A DNA stretch of 64,000 nt from Paraburkholderia caribensis. Its GTDB lineage: Bacteria; Pseudomonadota; Gammaproteobacteria; Burkholderiales; Burkholderiaceae. The notes below the pieces were generated by a model. It saw nothing but the letters and a program-made list of their open reading frames with translations, ran no database searches and was not told the DNA's origin. Location of the stretch: NCBI RefSeq assembly GCF_002902945.1, contig NZ_CP026103.1, forward strand, positions 744,001 through 808,000, written 5' to 3'. This document shows, one piece after another, positions 1 to 8,507 of this stretch; position 1 is the first letter of the stretch; each line of letters begins with the position of its first letter. Both the position numbers and the translations under genes were made by a program.

Positions 1-1218
1 ACTGATGCTATGCAGCGCGTTCGCGAACACTTCCTTGCCCGTGCCCGTCTGGCCTCTGAGAATAATCGGGATTTTCCGCTGGATCACACGTGCGGCCAGC
101 TGGCTCTGCGCAGCCATGCGCGGATCGCCGAATTCCAGATGCGACAGCTTGTCGAGCCCGGCCGCCGGTTTCGCGTCGCGCGTCTCGCGCGCGCTTTTGG
201 CGCGCGCAGTGATACTGCGGTTGATCGATACGTCGCTCCACTGTCCGCGCGCGCTCGTTGCCACGTGATTCGCGTTGCCGAACGAGGTCGCGTCGCGCGG
301 CGTCTGCGCGATCACGAAGAAGCGGTTGCTGGCGTGCGCGCTGTACACGGTGATCGGATGGAACGAGCCGCGAATGCTGCGCGCGATCATGTCTTCGAGC
401 GTCGCGCTGAACGCTTCTTCGATGCGCTTGCCGCACAGCTGGTCGGGCGAGCGCAGGTCGAGCTGGAACAGCGCGCTGCGATTGGCGGCGAGCACGATGC
501 CGTCGTCGTCGACAGCGAGCTTGCCCGCGTGCAGCGTGCCGACGAATTCGGGGCGGCTATGGAAGTGGACCGTGTTGGCGCGCCGGTAGCGCGAGTCGAT
601 CAGCCGGTTCTCGATCATCTGCCGCGACATGCCGACCAGCACGAGCGAATGCTGCTGCAGCATCCGCGAGCGGCTCGTCACGTCGAGCACGCCGACTATC
701 GCGCCGCGTTCGTCGAAGATGGGCGCCGCCGAGCAGGTGAGGGACGTATAGCGCGGATAGAAATGCTCATGCTGATAGATCGCGAGACATTCGCGCTCCG
801 TCAGGCACGTGCCCATGCCGTTCGTACCCGCTTCGCGCTCGCTCCACACGGCGCCGGGGCGCAGGCCGTCGGCGGCCACGGCCTCGCCGAACGGCACCGA
901 CGACACCTGATGAACGATCACGCCGTTGGCATCGACGAGTATCACCGCGAGTTCGGGGTCGGCGAGTTGCTGGTAGAGCGTGGTCATTTCCAGCTTCGAG
1001 CAGGCGATCAGATCGCCCGCCGCCTCGCGCCGCACGTTTAGCTCGTGCTGTGTCAGCACGGGCGGCAGCACGAACCGTCCAGGGTCCAGGCCGAAATCGA
1101 CCAGGCAACGCGTCCACGACTGCGCGACGGAATGGCTCATCGAACACGAGGCGGGCTGGTTGTTGACGATGTTCAGTACATCCCGGACATGCGAATCGAT
1201 GTCAACGAGCGATGACAT
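1..1218 (-). CDS. AcoR-type sigma-54-dependent activator (3' end outside window)
   Basis: Bacterial enhancer-binding protein, likely the regulator of the neighbouring C1 genes. Translating the minus strand from the ATG at 1216-1218 gives an uninterrupted reading frame to the window edge (about 406 residues). The N-terminal part contains a GAF-like sensor with EREAGTNGMGTCLTER near residues 128-143, typical of AcoR/DhaR-family proteins. The visible frame ends in the start of the AAA+ domain, with a Walker A RGQTGTGKE. The GAFTGA loop and the Fis-type HTH must lie outside the window. It is divergent from the folB-like gene. A GG-N10-GC element upstream of xoxF is a plausible target. The effector is unknown. 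Confidence 0.85.
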   Translation of the reverse strand, partial: MSSLVDIDSHVRDVLNIVNNQPASCSMSHSVAQSWTRCLVDFGLDPGRFVLPPVLTQHELNVRREAAGDLIACSKLEMTTLYQQLADPELAVILVDANGVIVHQVSSVPFGEAVAADGLRPGAVWSEREAGTNGMGTCLTERECLAIYQHEHFYPRYTSLTCSAAPIFDERGAIVGVLDVTSRSRMLQQHSLVLVGMSRQMIENRLIDSRYRRANTVHFHSRPEFVGTLHAGKLAVDDDGIVLAANRSALFQLDLRSPDQLCGKRIEEAFSATLEDMIARSIRGSFHPITVYSAHASNRFFVIAQTPRDATSFGNANHVATSARGQWSDVSINRSITARAKSARETRDAKPAAGLDKLSHLEFGDPRMAAQSQLAARVIQRKIPIILRGQTGTGKEVFANALHSIS

Positions 1219-1527
1219 TAGGGGCGTCTCCGATGCGTTCGGCTCGCGGTGTCCATCCAGTTGCCGATGGGCCCGGCCTGCGCTGTATGTAAGTGTTTCC
1301 CCGTGTGTTTCCCGATGTGCCGCGCGTCTCTCGCGCGCGTGAAAGAACTGCCGATATGTGGTTTGAATCTGTTCCAGGGCACTCAGCAAACACTGTACAA
1401 CTCGTGTCGCGATACATCAATAAATAGTCGTACGAGTGTGGGCGAGTGCGCCTGCTTTTTGCTTCGCATCGACAGATTGCCGTAAAAACCGATGCGCCGC
1501 TCGCGCGCCTCAATGTGGAGCCCCTAC
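1219..1527. promoter_or_regulatory. Divergent intergenic region between the sigma-54 activator and the folB-like gene
   Basis: About 309 bases without a convincing gene. It must hold the promoters of both flanking genes. An AT-richer stretch lies near 1385-1435. A GGAG located about 7 bases before ATG 1528 supports that start for the folB-like gene. I see no clear -24/-12 element here. Confidence 0.4.
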
Positions 1528-1998
1528 ATGGACCGTTTCAACCCCGGCAGCAGTCCCATCCATTTCACTGTCGTGTTGCCGTCCAGCGCGCGGCCTGCGC
1601 ATGAGCCGGCAGAGCCGCCGCAGCGCGGCGCCGCGCTCGATATCGTGTATATCGAGGGCTTCGTCGCGCAGACGGTGATCGGCATCGATGCGGCTGAACT
1701 GCACGAGCGCCAGCCCGTGCAACTGGATCTCGCGATCGGCGTGCCGTCGCTGCGCGCGTGCGAGACGGACCGGATCGACGACACGATCAATTACGCGGCC
1801 GTGCGCGCCGAGCTGCACACGCTGCTTGCGACACACAAGGTGCAGCTTCTCGAAGCGCTGGCTGAGCAGATCGCCCGGCTGTTGATCGACAGGTTCGGCG
1901 CTCAGTGGGTACGCGTCAAGTTGTGCAAACCCGCAAAGTTCGACGATGTCGCCGCCGTCGGTGTGATCATCGAACGGCAGCGCGAGCGCGTTGAGTGA
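1528..1998 (+). CDS. Dihydroneopterin aldolase-like protein (FolB family), probably for H4MPT synthesis
   Basis: FolB converts dihydroneopterin to 6-hydroxymethyl-dihydropterin plus glycolaldehyde. The 156-residue product has the FolB core after about 35 extra N-terminal residues: IEGFVAQTVIGIDAAELHER with the usual Glu, DTINYAAV with the catalytic-type Tyr, and KLCKPAKF with the conserved Lys. ATG starts at 1492 and 1513 are also open, but 1528 has the best ribosome site. Its place beside fae, mch and mtdB suggests a second, pathway-specific FolB that feeds the pterin of tetrahydromethanopterin rather than folate. That role is inferred from context. Confidence 0.8.
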   Translation: MDRFNPGSSPIHFTVVLPSSARPAHEPAEPPQRGAALDIVYIEGFVAQTVIGIDAAELHERQPVQLDLAIGVPSLRACETDRIDDTINYAAVRAELHTLLATHKVQLLEALAEQIARLLIDRFGAQWVRVKLCKPAKFDDVAAVGVIIERQRERVE

Positions 1999-2077
1999 TG
2001 CACGCGTATACCCGGCGTGTCCGTCGGCATTAGACGGGCACGTCGTCAGCGCGGCCGCAGCAGGCCCCGCAGTTGCC

Positions 2078-2482
2078 CTATTTCGCCGCGGATGGCGTTG
2101 CCTTCGCGAGCCCGCACGCCTGATATGCCTCTTGCTGCAACGCACGATACTTCCTGGTCTGCGCCCGCGCCCGGTCGACGCGGAATTCATTGCCGCCTTC
2201 TCCGCCGAGCGTCGCGTATTTCGCGAACGTCATCTGCTCGACGTAGTCGTCATATGGCAGGGCGGCCGCAATCTTGTCGATGACGCACGAGCACTTGTAG
2301 ACGTTGGCGAAATCATGGCCGTTGTCGTCCATGCAGCCGAGCACGTATTCGACGCGGCCTTGTGTCGGATAGTCGTAGCCGCTGGCGGGGGCGGCAGCAT
2401 CGGCTGCCAGCGCGGAGAGCGGAAGCACTGCAACGCACGCGAACGCCGCGACGGCGAGGCGCGCGCGACAACGTGAGGTCAT
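2078..2482 (-). CDS. Small secreted cysteine-containing protein downstream of fae
   Basis: A 134-residue protein with a clear Sec signal peptide (hydrophobic stretch ending in LPLSALAADA). The mature part carries GCMDDNGHDF, then YKCSCVIDKI and a late Cys (EAYQACGL). Four cysteines could make disulphides or bind a metal or cofactor in the periplasm. I do not recognise a named family. It lies 131 bases after fae on the same strand at the end of the H4MPT run, so a role in methanol or formaldehyde metabolism is likely but unproven. An upstream in-frame start at 2590 is possible, but only the 2482 start puts the signal peptide at the N terminus. Confidence 0.75.
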   Translation of the reverse strand: MTSRCRARLAVAAFACVAVLPLSALAADAAAPASGYDYPTQGRVEYVLGCMDDNGHDFANVYKCSCVIDKIAAALPYDDYVEQMTFAKYATLGGEGGNEFRVDRARAQTRKYRALQQEAYQACGLAKATPSAAK

Positions 2483-2613
2483 GTGGAAGCCTTTAGCGTA
2501 GGGTTCTGCATCCATCGAAGATCGAAGCAACACGTGAGGCGCAACGCGCGGCAGACCTTCGCGGCCCGCCGCGCGTTGCGCGCGCGACACTGCGTGTCAC
2601 GCATAAGGCGCGC

Positions 2614-3123
2614 CTAGTTCGGCGCAAACGGGTGTGCAGCCGAGGCCTTCTTCGACACGACGTCGGCGGCGCTCGGCTCGCCCGCTACCGCGCGCTGCAG
2701 TGCCTCACGTGTGGCCTTGTAGTTGAACTCCTGGATCTTCTTGTCGTCGTCGGCTTCCCAGTGGATGAAGACGCCGACACAGACGAACAGGTCGTCGGCT
2801 TCGTCCTTCGGAATCGTGCCGTCTTCGACGCAATCCGCGACGGCGAGCGCCACGGCATGCTGCGCCGGACCGAACATCTGCACCGCCTGCTTCGCGCCCT
2901 TGATCGTCACCTTGTTGAACATCACGGTGTTGGGCTTGGTCAGCAGATTCGGCGCAACGACTGCGAGCAGCGACGTGAAGCCGTCCTTGTTGTTGGTGAG
3001 CGCGTGGCAGAAAGCCGATTCGGCTGCCGAGCCTCGCGGCCCGATGATCAGATCGATGTGGGCAACTTCATTGCCCTCGCCGATAAGCGACTCGCCTACC
3101 ATTACGCGGTTGATCTTGGCCAT
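2614..3123 (-). CDS. fae: Formaldehyde-activating enzyme
   Basis: Fae catalyses condensation of formaldehyde with tetrahydromethanopterin to methylene-H4MPT in the cytoplasm, the entry step of the H4MPT oxidation pathway. The 169-residue product is full length and closely follows known Fae: GEGNEVAHIDLIIGPRG containing the invariant His (residue 22 here), NNKDGFTSLLAVVAPN, NTVMFNKVTIKGAKQAVQMF, GVFIHWEADD and a C-terminal HPFAPN. A GGAGGA ribosome site precedes the ATG at 3121-3123. It is the second-to-last gene of the minus-strand C1 run and has its own 124-base upstream region, so an extra internal promoter is plausible. Confidence 0.98.
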   Translation of the reverse strand: MAKINRVMVGESLIGEGNEVAHIDLIIGPRGSAAESAFCHALTNNKDGFTSLLAVVAPNLLTKPNTVMFNKVTIKGAKQAVQMFGPAQHAVALAVADCVEDGTIPKDEADDLFVCVGVFIHWEADDDKKIQEFNYKATREALQRAVAGEPSAADVVSKKASAAHPFAPN

Positions 3124-3214
3124 GCTGTTCCTCCAGTGAATTGGGTCTGTCGACGTGTGACGAACTCGCGACGCGTGGCGACCAACCGCGCGTTGTTTGA
3201 GGGGGACGCACCGC

Positions 3215-3233
3215 GTTCCCGTGTAACAGGAAC
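3215..3233. promoter_or_regulatory. Imperfect 19-bp dyad upstream of fae
   Basis: On the + strand this reads GTTCCCGTGTAACAGGAAC, with outer arms GTTCC and GGAAC, about 92 bases before the fae start. Fourteen of nineteen positions are self-complementary. It could be an operator for fae. No second good copy was found, so this is tentative. Confidence 0.3.
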
Positions 3234-3247
3234 CATGCCAATCGAAC

Positions 3248-4129
3248 TCAGGGACGCTCGCTCATGAAGCGCGAAGGGTCGAGCAGCGCGGCGGCGAACA
3301 GCGTTGCGACGCTCAGATCGGCGCTCGTGCCTGGGTTGACGCCTTGCGCCTTCAGTTCGGCGTCCCATGCATCGAGCCGGGCGGCGTGCTCGCCGCGCCA
3401 TTGCACATGACGTTCGCGCGCCTCGCGCGTGACACTTTGCGCCACGGGCGCGCCATGCTTGCGCAGTATGTGCGAATCGGGCCACGCGCCGAGGAAGGTG
3501 AGAAAGACGTCAAGTGTGATACCCGTCGTCGTGCTGCAGTGCGATTTCGCGATTGCGTCGAGGCCCGTGCCGAAGATGCCGGCGAAACCGTTCGCGTATT
3601 GACGCGCGATGCTGTCGCGTTCGGCGGCCAGTGACATCGCCTCGCGCAGACCGACGGTGGGCGGCGCATGCACCGACTGCTCGGGGGCGTCGCCCAGTCC
3701 GCCTGGATTGGCGAGCGAGATCGCGCGATAGGCAGCGCGGGCGTCGTCGACGTCGAGGCGCGACAGCACGCTTTCAACGGATGTCTGCCAGCGCGCGGCG
3801 TCCAGTGGACTTGCAGTCGATACTGCTGCGCTCAAGGTTTCCAGCGCGGCGGCAAGCGGCGCGACCAGCAGCACGATGCCCAGATTCGTATTGCAGCCCG
3901 CGACGCGCTGCGTGCGCGTCACGGCATCGAGAATGCGCTCGCCGACGCGCGCGCCGCGCGCGAACAGCGCGGGCGCGGCGGCTTCGGCGCTGTCGATGAA
4001 CTGCGCCGCCTGCATCCCGTGTCCCGCGCTCGCGATGCTGACATTGCCCGGCTTCGCCGTTTCGACATCGAGCCGGCACGCTAGCAAAAAGGCGGCGCGG
4101 GCGCGGCCGAGCAGATCATCAGCGTCCAT
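3248..4129 (-). CDS. CitG-like (triphosphoribosyl-dephospho-CoA synthase family) protein of the H4MPT cluster
   Basis: A 293-residue all-helical protein of the CitG/MdcB family. Conserved stretches are ETAKPGNVS near residue 24, GCNTNLGIVLL near residue 78 and NPGTSADLSVATLFA near the C terminus. CitG proteins transfer a triphosphoribosyl group onto dephospho-CoA. In H4MPT gene clusters a relative of this family is found without citrate lyase, so it more likely makes part of the methanopterin or methylofuran cofactor. No citrate lyase genes are adjacent here. The start overlaps the end of the upstream ATP-grasp gene by 11 bases, indicating one transcript. The substrate is unknown. Confidence 0.82.
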   Translation of the reverse strand: MDADDLLGRARAAFLLACRLDVETAKPGNVSIASAGHGMQAAQFIDSAEAAAPALFARGARVGERILDAVTRTQRVAGCNTNLGIVLLVAPLAAALETLSAAVSTASPLDAARWQTSVESVLSRLDVDDARAAYRAISLANPGGLGDAPEQSVHAPPTVGLREAMSLAAERDSIARQYANGFAGIFGTGLDAIAKSHCSTTTGITLDVFLTFLGAWPDSHILRKHGAPVAQSVTREARERHVQWRGEHAARLDAWDAELKAQGVNPGTSADLSVATLFAAALLDPSRFMSERP

Positions 4130-5123
4130 GGAGCGGCACGGCGGGCAGCGGCAGTGTCGTAGCGCGGCTGGCCGCGAGCTTGCGGTCGAGCAGATCGTCG
4201 ACCAGCGCCGCGGCGATATCGACGGTCGTCACCGATTGCAGCCCGCGCCATGCCGCGACGCCGTTTACTTCGAGCACCAGCGGCACGCCTGTTTCGCCCG
4301 GCATCGACAGGTCGGGGATCAGGTCGACGCCCGCGTAGTCGAGCCCGAGCGCGGCTGTCGCGCGCTCGGCGAGACTCGCGAGCGCAGGGTCCAGCGCGGC
4401 AGGCTCGCAGCGCGCGCCGCGCGCGACGTTGTGAATCCAGCCGCGACCGCCCGTTCGCCGCATCGCAGCAACCGCGCGTGAGCCGATCACGAGCACGCGC
4501 CAGTCGTAGCTACCGGGCCGCGCGCGCGCACTGCCGACGAAGCGCTGCAGGTACGCGACCTCGCTATAACTGCGCAGCGGCGGCAGCGGCGTCAATGCGC
4601 CGTTCGACGCGTTCGCGCCGAGCCGCCGCAAGCCCTTGCCCTGCGAGCCGAACAGCGGCTTGATCACGACCCGGCGCGCGGCCGCTGTCTCGCGCATCAG
4701 CACGCGCTGTGCGAAAGCCGCCGATTCCGTCGCCCACGCTGGCGGCGTCGGCACGCCCGCGCGATGCAGCAGGAAGCTCGTCATCGATTTGTCGACGCTG
4801 CGCTCGATGGCGCGCGCGTCGTTGTAGACGGGCACGCCGCACTCGCGCAGCGCGTGCAGGATGCCGAGGCGCAGCGTGACCTGCTCGAACGTGCCGCCCG
4901 CTATGCCGCGCACGAACACGGCGTCGGGCAGGTCGCGCGCGAAGCCCGGAATGGCGAGGCCAGACGGCGACCACGACGTGTCGATGCGGCAAGTCGCGAG
5001 ATCGACGCAGCGCGCATCGACGCCGCGCGCGCGGAACGCTTTCTTGAGCCGACCCGTGTGCCAGCCGGTTTCGTCCGTCATGATCGCGACGCGCAGGCCG
5101 CTTGCCGCGGATGCGTCGCTCAT
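4119..5123 (-). CDS. RimK/MptN-like ATP-grasp ligase of the H4MPT cluster
   Basis: A 334-residue ATP-grasp enzyme. Visible signatures are RRVVIKPLFGSQGKGLRRL (ATP-binding Lys and glycine-rich loop, about residues 138-156), YDWRVLVIGSRAVAAMRR and LVLEVNGVAAWRGLQ (metal-binding Glu and Asn). This layout matches RimK and the methanogen tetrahydromethanopterin glutamate ligase MptN. The likely job is adding an amino acid, probably glutamate, to an H4MPT or methylofuran precursor. The ATG at 5123 overlaps the mch stop as ATGA, so translation is coupled. An in-frame N-terminal extension up to 5306 is rejected because it overlaps mch and is low-complexity Arg-rich. Confidence 0.85.
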   Translation of the reverse strand: MSDASAASGLRVAIMTDETGWHTGRLKKAFRARGVDARCVDLATCRIDTSWSPSGLAIPGFARDLPDAVFVRGIAGGTFEQVTLRLGILHALRECGVPVYNDARAIERSVDKSMTSFLLHRAGVPTPPAWATESAAFAQRVLMRETAAARRVVIKPLFGSQGKGLRRLGANASNGALTPLPPLRSYSEVAYLQRFVGSARARPGSYDWRVLVIGSRAVAAMRRTGGRGWIHNVARGARCEPAALDPALASLAERATAALGLDYAGVDLIPDLSMPGETGVPLVLEVNGVAAWRGLQSVTTVDIAAALVDDLLDRKLAASRATTLPLPAVPLHGR

Positions 5124-6250
5124 GGCGCCCCCGGACTGGTGATGCCCGGCGTGCCGGGTTCGGCAGCGGAATCGCCGGCCGCCGGATCGCCGGCCGCCGG
5201 ATCTTCGCCCGCAACGAACGCGTCGCCTTGCCAGAGCGCATGCAGCAACGCGCCGTCGAGCCGTCCGCCGCGATACGTCGTGCCGCTTTCGAGGCTGCTG
5301 ACCCACACCTCGGCGGGTGCGAACAGCGACGGGTCGATCTGATAGAAGTCGTAATTGAACGACGCGAAAATCTCGGCGAATGGCCGCCCGTAATCGCGCG
5401 AATTCGACGACGGCAACTCGGCCGCCAGCCGCCGCGCGACGGCGTCGCGCGTCACAGTCAAATGCACGCGCCCGCCGTAGAGGATCGCGTCGTTGGTGCG
5501 GCCCATCGCGGCGAGGCCATCGGGCGCGGGCGGCGGCAGCGGCGCCGTGCCGCTCGCTTCGACGATGTCGCCGAGCGGCACGCCGAGCACATGCGACTTG
5601 TGCAGCGCGACCTCGACCACGCGCGCGACGACCTGTACCGTCCCGGCGACAGACTGCGTCGGCGTGACGATCACGGTCAGCTTGCCGGGCGCAATGCCGC
5701 AGTCGCCGACGATCTTTTCGAGTACCGCTTGCGGCGGCGGCTGACCGACCTCCATCACCAGTACGCCTGCATCATGCGCGTCGCGATAGCCGAGCTCGTC
5801 GAACAGCGTCTCCTTGCCGGCCAGCGCTCGCGCCGGTCCCGAGCCCAGCGAAAAGAACTTCTTGCCATTGTTCTGTTCCTTGCTCGCGGACAGGCTCCAG
5901 CCCGCGTACTGGCTGCCGAGGCAGGCGAGCACGGGCGACGCCGTATGCACTTCGATCATCGCGGGCCAGAGCGGCTCGTGCTCGGCGCTGACGCGCGTCT
6001 CGATGCGGCCGAGGCCGCCCATGCAGATGCGCGCGATCGTCACGCCCGCCTCGATGCAGCCGGGCGTCGCGACGCCCGCATCGACGATGGTCGGCCCGAA
6101 CGGATGGCGCGACGCCGCGATGCGCAGCCGCGCCGCGTCCGCGAGCAGGTGCGCGACCAGCGGCGCGGCGAGCGCGTTGACGCTGGGCGCGTCGCGGGGG
6201 ATGGGCGGCGGGTTGCCGCCAGGGTCAGCCGTGTGAGTCGACGAGTTCAT
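5120..6250 (-). CDS. mch: Methenyl-H4MPT cyclohydrolase
   Basis: Mch hydrolyses methenyl-H4MPT to formyl-H4MPT. The 376-residue product shows Mch features: GATP-like VDAGVATPGCIEAG near residue 45, GGLGRIE, ASPVLACLGSQYAGWSL, FFSLGSGPARALA and the late YGGRVHLTV. The start at 6250 (MNSSTHTADPGG) overlaps the preceding ATP-grasp gene by 26 bases. Odd points are a proline/glycine-rich N-terminal leader and a C-terminal tail of about 35 residues beyond the usual end, built of AAGDP repeats from a 15-base tandem duplication. The tail probably lies outside the catalytic fold. Confidence 0.94.
   Translation of the reverse strand: MNSSTHTADPGGNPPPIPRDAPSVNALAAPLVAHLLADAARLRIAASRHPFGPTIVDAGVATPGCIEAGVTIARICMGGLGRIETRVSAEHEPLWPAMIEVHTASPVLACLGSQYAGWSLSASKEQNNGKKFFSLGSGPARALAGKETLFDELGYRDAHDAGVLVMEVGQPPPQAVLEKIVGDCGIAPGKLTVIVTPTQSVAGTVQVVARVVEVALHKSHVLGVPLGDIVEASGTAPLPPPAPDGLAAMGRTNDAILYGGRVHLTVTRDAVARRLAAELPSSNSRDYGRPFAEIFASFNYDFYQIDPSLFAPAEVWVSSLESGTTYRGGRLDGALLHALWQGDAFVAGEDPAAGDPAAGDSAAEPGTPGITSPGAP
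5174..5203. repeat. 15-bp tandem duplication inside the mch 3' end
   Basis: The unit GCCGGCCGCCGGATC occurs twice, exactly head to tail, and is in frame with mch, so each copy adds five residues (Ala-Ala-Gly-Asp-Pro in the mch frame). A third, degenerate unit precedes it. Copy number could vary between strains without a frameshift. Confidence 0.9.
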
Positions 6251-7454
6251 GGCAGGGTTGGGAGCGGGTTTCGATGCGTTGCAGAAGGCGTTGCGTCTGG
6301 TGTTGCAGCTCGCGTTGCAGGGCGGTGCGCCCACCCGTTATCGAGCCCGTCACGAGCACCGTGCAAACGGGCTGGCCGGCTTCGATGCGCGTGCCGGGGT
6401 TCGGCACGTCGTGACAGACGGGATCGACGAACAGGGCATCGCTGAAGCGGCGCGTCACCGTGAAGGCGGCGGGCGCGAACACGACCTGTTGCGCGACGCC
6501 GCATTGCGGCGCACCCGCGCGCCCGGGCGGCAGGCGGCCATGCAGGCACGCGTCGATATGCGCGGCGAGCAATCCGCGCGGCCACGCGTCGCGCCACGCG
6601 CGCTCGTACAGCGCCATCGTCGACGACGGCCGCGCGTTGACTTCGAGCACCCGGATCGCATCGCCGTCGAGCAGAAAATCGAGGCTGTTGAGTCCGCTCA
6701 GATTCGCGCGCGCGGCGATCGAGCGTACGGCGGAATCGATCTGCCGCGCGATGCCCGCAGGCAGATCGACGGGGCCGAGCGAGCCGGCATGCAGATACGG
6801 CAGTGTGCCGCCCGTCACGCAAAGCTGCTCCGCGTAGCCGATCACGAACGCTTCGTGCTGCGCGGCGAGAAAGAGCGCCGACATCGGCAGTCCGTCGCTT
6901 ATGCGCTGAAAGTAGCCGTCGCGCGCATCCGCTTGCTCCGCTGGACGGATATGCGTGCCGCCGCAGCCGTCGGCGGCTTTGTGCAGCCAGCCTTCGGGCC
7001 GCTCGGGCCGCACGAAGGCCACCTCGGGATGCGCGATGCGCAGTTCATCGAGCAACGAGAAAAAGCGCTTCGGATCGCGCACGGCCGCTGTCGCGTCGGC
7101 GTCGTTGCCGATCAGGCGCGGCAGTCTCGCCGTCTGCTGCAGCCAGCCGATGTGCGGCTCCATCCCGCTGCCAGCCACGTAGCCGATCAGCCTGGGCAGC
7201 CGCACGACGCGTTCCAGCGCAGCCTGCAGCTTGTCCCCGTCGATGGATAAGCCGCTGCCGCCCGTATCGAGCCACAGCTTCGCGTAACGGCGCGTGTCGC
7301 GGTCGCCGAACAGATCGAGCGCGGCCACCTGGTAACCGGCATGCGCGGCGGATTGCGCGAGCATGCGCGCCGACAGGCCCGTCACTGCGATGAACGGCGA
7401 GGACGTCGAAACGCGTGCGCGGGTATGGGCGGAGCCGGCTCCATGGAAGGGCAT
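6225..7454 (-). CDS. ATP-grasp family ligase of the H4MPT/methylofuran cluster
   Basis: A 409-residue second ATP-grasp enzyme in the run. It begins with a Rossmann-like pre-ATP-grasp domain (ITV-type FIAVTGLSARMLAQSA) and has GWLHKAADGCGGTHIR (ATP-binding Lys and loop, about residues 155-170) and LDFLLDGDAIRVLEVNARPSS (metal-binding Glu and Asn). Such proteins accompany mtdB and mch in H4MPT-containing bacteria. By analogy with tyramine-glutamate ligase MfnD or similar enzymes it may join an amino acid to a furan or pterin precursor. The exact substrate cannot be read from sequence. It starts 33 bases after mtdB and overlaps mch. Confidence 0.8.
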   Translation of the reverse strand: MPFHGAGSAHTRARVSTSSPFIAVTGLSARMLAQSAAHAGYQVAALDLFGDRDTRRYAKLWLDTGGSGLSIDGDKLQAALERVVRLPRLIGYVAGSGMEPHIGWLQQTARLPRLIGNDADATAAVRDPKRFFSLLDELRIAHPEVAFVRPERPEGWLHKAADGCGGTHIRPAEQADARDGYFQRISDGLPMSALFLAAQHEAFVIGYAEQLCVTGGTLPYLHAGSLGPVDLPAGIARQIDSAVRSIAARANLSGLNSLDFLLDGDAIRVLEVNARPSSTMALYERAWRDAWPRGLLAAHIDACLHGRLPPGRAGAPQCGVAQQVVFAPAAFTVTRRFSDALFVDPVCHDVPNPGTRIEAGQPVCTVLVTGSITGGRTALQRELQHQTQRLLQRIETRSQPCHELVDSHG

Positions 7455-7487
7455 CGCGTCGCCTCGTTTCGTTCGTCCGGCCGCGTG

Positions 7488-8414
7488 CTAGTTGCGCTCG
7501 GCGACGACCGCGCGCGCTTCGTCGAACGCTTCCGTGAAGCCGAAATACGCAGGCTTGCCCGCCGTGCGCATCCGCGTGAACAGGCGATGCTCGACCTGAT
7601 ACTTCACATTGCCGATTGCCAGCGCGCCGATGCCGATTGCATCGGGCCGCGCGGCGCCTGCCAGCGGCTTGCCGTCGTCCATCACGTTGACGCCCGCGAT
7701 GCCTTCCGGCGGCACGGCGTTGACGTCGGCCGCGATCAGCAGGCGCGGCGCCTGCGCGAGATCGGCGGCGCTCATCACCTGGATGCCCGCCGCCGCCGTC
7801 GCGAACACGATGTCCGCGCGCGCGAGCGCGGCATGCAGCGTCTGCGGCGTGCCCGTGCCGGCGCCCGAGGTCTTGATGCCGAACCGCTCGTCGACGTCAT
7901 GGCTCGCGCGTTCGGCGCGCGCGGCGTCGGAATGGCTCGCGATGGTCACATGCGCGCCGAGCGTCGCCGCGATGGCGGCCGTGATGCGGCCCACGGCGCC
8001 CGTGCCGCCGAGTATCAGCACGTGCTTGTCCTTCAGATCTTCGCCGTGTTGCGCCTTCAGGTGACACTCGACCAACGCGACGAGCGCCCCGGACGTCGTA
8101 TATGCGCCGCTCGGGTCGGCGAACACGGAGACTTCGAACGGCGGCACCATGGCTTCGCGCGCGCGGTCGAGCATGTCGGCGGCGAGCATCACATCGCGCC
8201 CGCCGATAAAAATGCCCGTGCGCGACACGCCTTTCGGCCCGCGCGAAAAGATCGCGTCCTGGGTCAGTTGGACGACGTTGCGCACGTCGACGTCGCAATA
8301 CGGCACGACGATCTGATAACCGGCGTCGGCGGCCATGTTGACGTCGAACGGGCTCATCTGCGGCGTCGGCGTGAACATGTGCAGGATGTAGGGCCTTTCA
8401 GTGGTTTGTGACAT
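7488..8414 (-). CDS. mtdB: NAD(P)-dependent methylene-H4MPT dehydrogenase
   Basis: MtdB oxidises methylene-H4MPT to methenyl-H4MPT with reduction of NAD(P). The 308-residue protein begins with YILHMFTPTPQMSPFDVNMA and carries KGVSRTGIFIGGRD, typical of the Mtd family. A Rossmann cofactor site is seen at LILGGTGAVGRITAAIAA near residue 134. The C-terminal IGIGALAIGNVKYQVEH is also family-like. It sits between the beta-RFAP synthase-like gene and an ATP-grasp gene with short gaps. Together with Fae and Mch it gives three consecutive steps of formaldehyde oxidation. Confidence 0.95.
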   Translation of the reverse strand: MSQTTERPYILHMFTPTPQMSPFDVNMAADAGYQIVVPYCDVDVRNVVQLTQDAIFSRGPKGVSRTGIFIGGRDVMLAADMLDRAREAMVPPFEVSVFADPSGAYTTSGALVALVECHLKAQHGEDLKDKHVLILGGTGAVGRITAAIAATLGAHVTIASHSDAARAERASHDVDERFGIKTSGAGTGTPQTLHAALARADIVFATAAAGIQVMSAADLAQAPRLLIAADVNAVPPEGIAGVNVMDDGKPLAGAARPDAIGIGALAIGNVKYQVEHRLFTRMRTAGKPAYFGFTEAFDEARAVVAERN

Positions 8415-8507
8415 GGCGTCGGCTCGTTCGTAGTCAAAAGCGGGGCTTGCGCGACCGGTGTCGAGTACGGTTGCGTTCGATCGGTCGGCGGATTGCGGGC
8501 ATCCGGC

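Noticed and set aside
5102..6445. Long plus-strand open frame opposite mch
   Set aside because: It is Arg-rich, low-complexity and antisense to a clear mch gene. High GC content creates long open antisense frames throughout this window.
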